Of a stretch of 64,000 bases of DNA, positions 59,311 to 64,000 are shown in pieces. Each line of letters starts with the position of its first letter. Within the stretch, counting starts at the first letter, position 1. The position numbers and the translations under genes were made by a program. The stretch is from Plectrocnemia conspersa (Eukaryota > Arthropoda > Insecta > Trichoptera > Polycentropodidae), in the NCBI GenBank assembly GCA_009617715.1, contig VTFK01000148.1:248001-312000 (forward strand). Direction: 5' to 3'. Below the pieces are notes generated by a model. It did not search any database and was not told the origin of the DNA. It worked only from the letters and a program-made list of their open reading frames with translations.

Positions 59311-61595
59311 TTACTTTCGTGAGCAAATCAATTCGAATCGTGGATCAAAATTTGATAAACATGTATGCATTTCATCTTCGATTCTCAGTAGCCTTTCTCT
59401 TTTTTTTGACAGAATTTCAGTCAATGCTGAAAATCCGAACTCGCATAGCCAAGACGAAGAAACTGGTAAAAGGATTTTAACTACTCTTAAGCTTATCAAA
59501 GGATGTGATTTCTGTGAGGAAAGGCAAAATTCATCTAACTTCATTTCAAAAAAATATCGTTGCGCAAATCAATCAGCTGTTCCTCCTCATCGTTTGTTAA
59601 ATTGGTTGCTTTATTGTTTGCGAATGGATTTATTATCAACTCATATTCGTCGAGAGTGAGTGATGGAAAGTAATGCTGGAGAGCTTTTTGCAGTTCAGTG
59701 AGAAGCGAGAATTTGTGGGACAATTTTAAGCTTTGATTGAGATTCGTTGACGGTTGGAAAGCAATCGAAATCCCGTTTCAAGATCTTGGCCTTCCACATT
59801 GCTAGTATTCCATCAAACGATTTCAATTTTGATGTTGGTGTGATGATATTCTCGACTGTTCCTTGCAGACAAACCCGAAAGAAATTGAACTTTCAACCAC
59901 CAAATCACATCATGGATATCAAATTAAAATCCGTGTTCTGCAACCTCAAGAAACGAAATAACTTCAACTTTGAGATACACAAGCGGTTTCAAAACTTTTA
60001 CTTTCGACAGCTATCGAACTTCCGTATGGAAGAGCAGACATTTGTATTCGGAATCCATCGCATCGCATAGTGGACTGAAGTGGTCGAGACTTGATATAAT
60101 TAACAACCTGGACGACTTGATTCAAAACAATTTGAAGATCTTAAGGCAAGGACTTTGATACAAGCGCTTCTCTATGAATTATACAGTGAACAGCAATTAT
60201 ATTCGAATTTTTTTGACGTGCCAGAGTTACAAATCCTCTTCTTTTTCCCAACATTGATTGGCATCCATGGGTGCAGATACTCACGCAGTTATTCCAATTT
60301 AATTTGAACAGCTCTACATTTTCATCCACTAATTCAAACATATCTTGTCCTCTCGTCGTACCTTTCCAATCTTCGCAAAAATAGAAATTCGTTGACAAAT
60401 CTATTCTCTCTGATGTACCGAATAAAGGCGAGGACTTGAGCTTTTCACTGATCAGTCAGTTGATTCATCCACTTGAAGAGCCCAAAGTTTGTCAGATATT
60501 TCGAAATCCTCTCGAATTTGGTTTTGCAAGTCTGCTGACAAGTTTTCGACTCTCCGCGATATTGTGTTATTAGAAAATTGAACAGATTTGACTTTAGGGC
60601 CCATACGCACTGTCGGCTAGCCGCCGGCGACTGTACTTTATATGGTTTTAAATGGGTGCATACGCACGCAGGTTGATCGCCGGGCGTCAGGCGCGATCCT
60701 GCGCAGAGGTGATGCACAGGCGACTTGCCTGTCGCGGCAACCTATAAAAAATGGGTTTTTGAGTGCATTCGCACGAGGAGCGACTTTCGAGGCGACTTAT
60801 ACATCATTCACAAAAATTTCGACACAGAAACGCTCATCGTAGAAATTGAATCCCGAATCGTTTACAATAATTTTATATGAATATTGATAACGAAAAAAAA
60901 AATATTGTGAAATAATATGTATAATTATTTTATATTATTTCTTGCTTCTCAATTTAAATTAATTTTATTAACATAATACAGATACATTTATAATTGCATT
61001 TGGGAAACAAAAGGCGTTTCATACAGGGAAATTCAATATTATATTGAAAATAAAATAATATTTTTTTCTCTTTAAAATTAATATTGCAATTTCTTCGCGA
61101 ATGTACTACCCGACCTCGAGTCGCTCGGCTTAGCCGCCTAGCCTAGCTACCTGCGTTTTGAGCCGGCCAGTCGCCGGCGGCTAGCCGACTGTGCGTATGG
61201 GCCCTTAGCTGCAGCTTAAGCTCCAAGCATGGTTTCTACAACTTTCGCCAGTGCTGGGGCGATGACTTTTTCGGCTGTTGTGTGAGCTTTTTTATGTTGT
61301 GCGAGCAAAAGCGCAACTTTGTAACCCGCAATGAGTCCTTTTTCCGGAAGCTTGATGAACGATGTCAACATTTTTGATTGCCTGGTTTTTTGAGCCTCAA
61401 TTTTCAAAGTAACTTCGCGACTCATGCTTGAACAAGTGATGATTCAATTATAAATGTCTCTTAAGTTTGCTTAGGACAAGAGACTCATTGGATAACTTTG
61501 CGTTGCAAATCAAACAAAACGTAATGTCACCAGCTTCAGACTCTTGTCTTATAAAACCGAATTCAATGTAGCTTTCCTGATACTTTTTTTAAATT
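59311..61595 (-). pseudogene. hAT transposase (BED finger, ZBED5-like), broken
   Basis: On the minus strand, from the 5' side: a BED zinc finger (CLICNAKLSNESLVLSKLKRH, about 61590-61440), a segment with KMLTSFIKLPEKGLIAGYKV (61425-61216), the MITE, then LWALQVDESTD near 60455, CEDWKGTTRGQDMFELVDEN near 60370, GKRRGFVTLARQKNSNIIAV near 60230, and the C-terminal dimerisation part near 59540-59311 (SSWLCEFGFSALTEILSKKR). Frameshifts and stops separate the pieces, so it is not functional. Confidence 0.85.
60597..61204. mobile_element. Harbinger-type MITE nested in the hAT element
   Basis: The ends gggcccatacgcactgtcgg and, in reverse complement of the right end, gggcccatacgcacagtcgg continue through ctagccgccggcgact, about 36 bases with one mismatch. 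The flanks are TTA on both sides (60594-60596 and 61205-61207), the 3-bp target duplication typical of PIF/Harbinger. The 608-base interior is non-coding. Confidence 0.9.
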
Positions 61596-61671
61596 GAAAT
61601 ATTTTTTGAAAATCTCGCAACACACTTTGGAATCTCTCGCGGCACATAGTTTGGGAATCACTGGAATAATC

Positions 61672-62860
61672 TGACAACGTGTCTTTGAATAAACAAATGA
61701 AACTCGAAACTTAGTTTCCAACATCATACAAAATCATTATTTTATTTTGGCCGTATATTTTGACTAAAACCAAATACAAACCGAAAAAATTAAAATCAAT
61801 TATTCCGTCGATATATGCTAATAATTTTTACTTTCGTCTTATTAATAATAACAACTTTTATAATAAATGCACCTAACACAGTTCGCATGATCTTTGATTT
61901 GCCCCTACTCTATGATATCGCACATAAACAGATAGATTGCAATATGTATTAATATGTTTTTAATAATTAATAAAACATGTCACAATAACTTAACAACCGT
62001 GAACAAAGCTGGGCGCTTCTTGGTTTTTCATCTTTCCGGAAAAATTCAGGTTTGAGAATCATTGTTTAGCTTCTTCACTAATTAAATAATATTGTGCAAA
62101 AAGCTTATCGTCTTAGGTTTCATACAAATTATATGATAAACTTATTTACTGAAAATAAATTATATGATAAACTTATTAACTGAAAATTAATTAAATAAAA
62201 GCTATTAAGAAATTCAGTGATTTATTTAATAAAATTAAAATGTCATACAAAATAAAAATAACGTAAAAAAGTTAAACGACTACATTTTAGATAAATAAAT
62301 CTTTTCGGTTCGGTTTTTTTTTAATTTAACTCTTAATTTGTATACAAATATAACGCGCGATTCAAAACCATATATGGAATATTGAGATATGTTTATTATT
62401 TATGGTATAGAAAACAATTATATATGAAGAAGAACTATCGTTTCAAATAACGTACATTGTACCGTATTTACTCTAAAGTTTTTTAAACAGTTCTTTATTA
62501 TAGTTATTGAATTTTTTTTTTAAATACTGTAAAATACGCACATTAAAATTTAGATAGCGCTATGGTAAATAACCTCGAAGATGGGCCAACTGTATTGGTT
62601 GATACACTAATCTTGACTTTGAACACAAATGCATTATAACTAATTGCTTATTTCATTAATTACTTAAGTTTATTTGCGCAAAATATGTACATATCATAAG
62701 TCAAGAACGTTGAACTTGAGTTAATGCACAGTGTAAATTTTTAATAAGTAATCCCGAAATGAACGTCGTTTTTAATGAAACTATTTTATAAATTTATTTT
62801 TCTAAAAATATAACTCTTGCTTTTTTTTAATTGATTAGCATAAAATGTTGGGAGCTAAGA
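61672..62860. other. AT-rich intergenic DNA
   Basis: This includes a 33-bp tandem duplication near 62124-62190 (aaattatatgataaacttat twice). Nothing else can be supported. Confidence 0.5.
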
Positions 62861-62879
62861 TTCAAAATATTCCGATAGC

Positions 62880-63150
62880 ATCTGAATCTAGGAAGTGTTG
62901 AATCAATCGTAATAAATGGTAGTCGGAAGCAGCAAAGTCTGGAGAATAAGGTGGATGAGATTAAATCATCCAGCCATCTGATCCTTGATTTTATAGTGCA
63001 AATTTCGTAACATGAAGATGCGCATTGTCATATTCTAAAACTCTTTTACATTATTTTTGTTTTCAAAGTTATAAGCACTGTTATTTGGCCAGTAATATCC
63101 ATTTTTTGCGGTCAGGACATCATCGACTATCTTTATTATTCTCCTACAGA
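62880..63150 (-). pseudogene. Mariner (DD34D-type) transposase fragment
   Basis: The minus strand reads SHPPYSPDFAASDYHL at about 62910-62957, the region of the third catalytic Asp of mariner transposases. The preceding part (toward 63150) is only weakly mariner-like and is broken by stops. No termini were seen. Confidence 0.65.
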
Positions 63151-63664
63151 CACGCTGGGGACTATTCTTGATATCATAATTTTAGTGGCCTGAACTGCCA
63201 TTTTTTTTTAAATTCATATATAAATTGTTCACTTGGTAAAAATTCTGTTATCATAATTTTAGTGTGCTATTTTTTTTAATATAAAAATTTTCAGTTTAAT
63301 ATGCACCAACACAAATATAGCAAAATAAGTACTTAGGTATCAACGGCCAAAGCACGACTGACTGTTTAAACTTAAATTTATAAAAGTGACATTTATTTCG
63401 GGATTTAGAAAACTTATATTACATACTTATATACGTATAATCATTAAAACATCAGTTAGGACTGCAAATGCAGTTTAATTTTTCTTGAACAGTTAGCTGT
63501 TTTTTTTTTAATAAACTATAATTTTAAATTTTCGTTTAATTGGCCGCAATTCGAATCGTTATTTTAAATTATTTATTATTTCATCAAGGTAATAGTTTTT
63601 ATTATTAAAACTAGCTCGTTGAATTTCGTTTTACAAGTTATCTTGCATGTTGACACTAGAGTCT

Positions 63665-63775
63665 CCAATTCGAGTAATCGAGTATTCGATACTCGAGTAT
63701 TTTTGTCTACTTTTCCAGTACTTGATAATCGAGTATTTTGAAAATTATTCGATTAATACTCGAAATTAAATAAAT
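63665..63775. repeat. Cluster of cgagtat/atactcg words
   Basis: The words cgagtat, cgagtaa, atactcg and the 12-bp palindrome atactcgagtat (63689-63700) are repeated at short intervals in both orientations. Such clusters are common near the ends of hAT-type transposons. No termini can be fixed before the window ends. Confidence 0.5.
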
Positions 63776-64000
63776 TTGAAATATTTCAGAAACAAAAATA
63801 ACTTTAACTCGGTCCGGTAAAGGTTAACGTCTTGCTTTTATTTGGCGTTTATGCCCGAAGTCCCGAGTTAGAGCGGTTACTATCAGGTATAATTTTTTCA
63901 TAGTTCCATAGTTGCATAGTTCCGGTCGTCGGCTATGTTAGTGGGTACGACGGAGAAATTTCTCTTATGTTTTCTGTCCGACAGTCCCGACTTATCTAAT

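Larger units (their letters stand above)
59100..61663 (-). mobile_element. hAT transposon with perfect 8-bp target duplication
   Basis: The ends are inverted copies (left cagtgattcccaaactt, right aagtttgggaatcactg-like with one difference). Perfect target duplications gaataatc lie at 59092-59099 and 61664-61671. The 2564-base length includes a 608-base MITE, so the element itself is about 1956 bases. Confidence 0.93.

Noticed and set aside
59747..60158. Plus-strand frames of 62-107 codons
   Set aside because: They lie within the minus-strand hAT transposase region and show no domain.
60445..60842. Frames crossing the MITE edge
   Set aside because: They join hAT sequence to MITE sequence across an insertion boundary and cannot be real proteins.

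Overview
The window is AT-rich animal nuclear DNA, very probably from an insect. I infer this from spliced genes with short exons and GT-AG introns, TATA-type promoters, and a mixture of Tigger, hAT, mariner, Harbinger, SINE, LINE and Ty3/Gypsy remains of the kind common in insect genomes. I cannot fix the order. No rRNA, CRISPR array, bacterial operon or complete tRNA gene is visible.

Layout. Positions 1-18690 are mostly non-coding, with a few GC-richer blocks and one LINE fragment. From 18691 to 27314 runs a plus-strand gene for a large secreted low-complexity protein. I resolved nine coding exons whose phases all agree; the first, short coding exon was not found. Positions 28346-33300 hold a SINE fragment, a decayed Ty3/Gypsy integrase piece and one doubtful small ORF. 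From 33325 to 39930 lies a complete eleven-exon gene for a polypeptide N-acetylgalactosaminyltransferase of the GALNT11/Pgant35A type. Its long first intron holds LINE and Tigger-like remains. Positions 40000-47760 hold hAT, SINE and LINE relics. From 47776 to about 51180 lies a compact two-exon gene with a clear TATA box, a roughly 750-nt leader built of short tandem repeats and lacking any ATG, and a 713-residue secreted acidic repeat protein that I do not recognise. From 51290 to the end the window is mainly mobile-element territory: a Jockey-like fragment, a SINE nested in a LINE, a Tigger element with intact ends, a hAT element with a perfect 8-bp target duplication that carries a Harbinger-type MITE inside it, and a mariner relic.

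The genes do not form an obvious pathway. Two encode secreted, Ser/Thr-rich proteins that are plausible clients of O-glycosylation, and the third is a Golgi enzyme that starts mucin-type O-glycosylation, but their proximity may be chance. The most novel item is the repeat-leader/acidic-repeat gene at 47.8-51.2 kb. The second is the modular basic/acidic protein at 18.7-27.3 kb.
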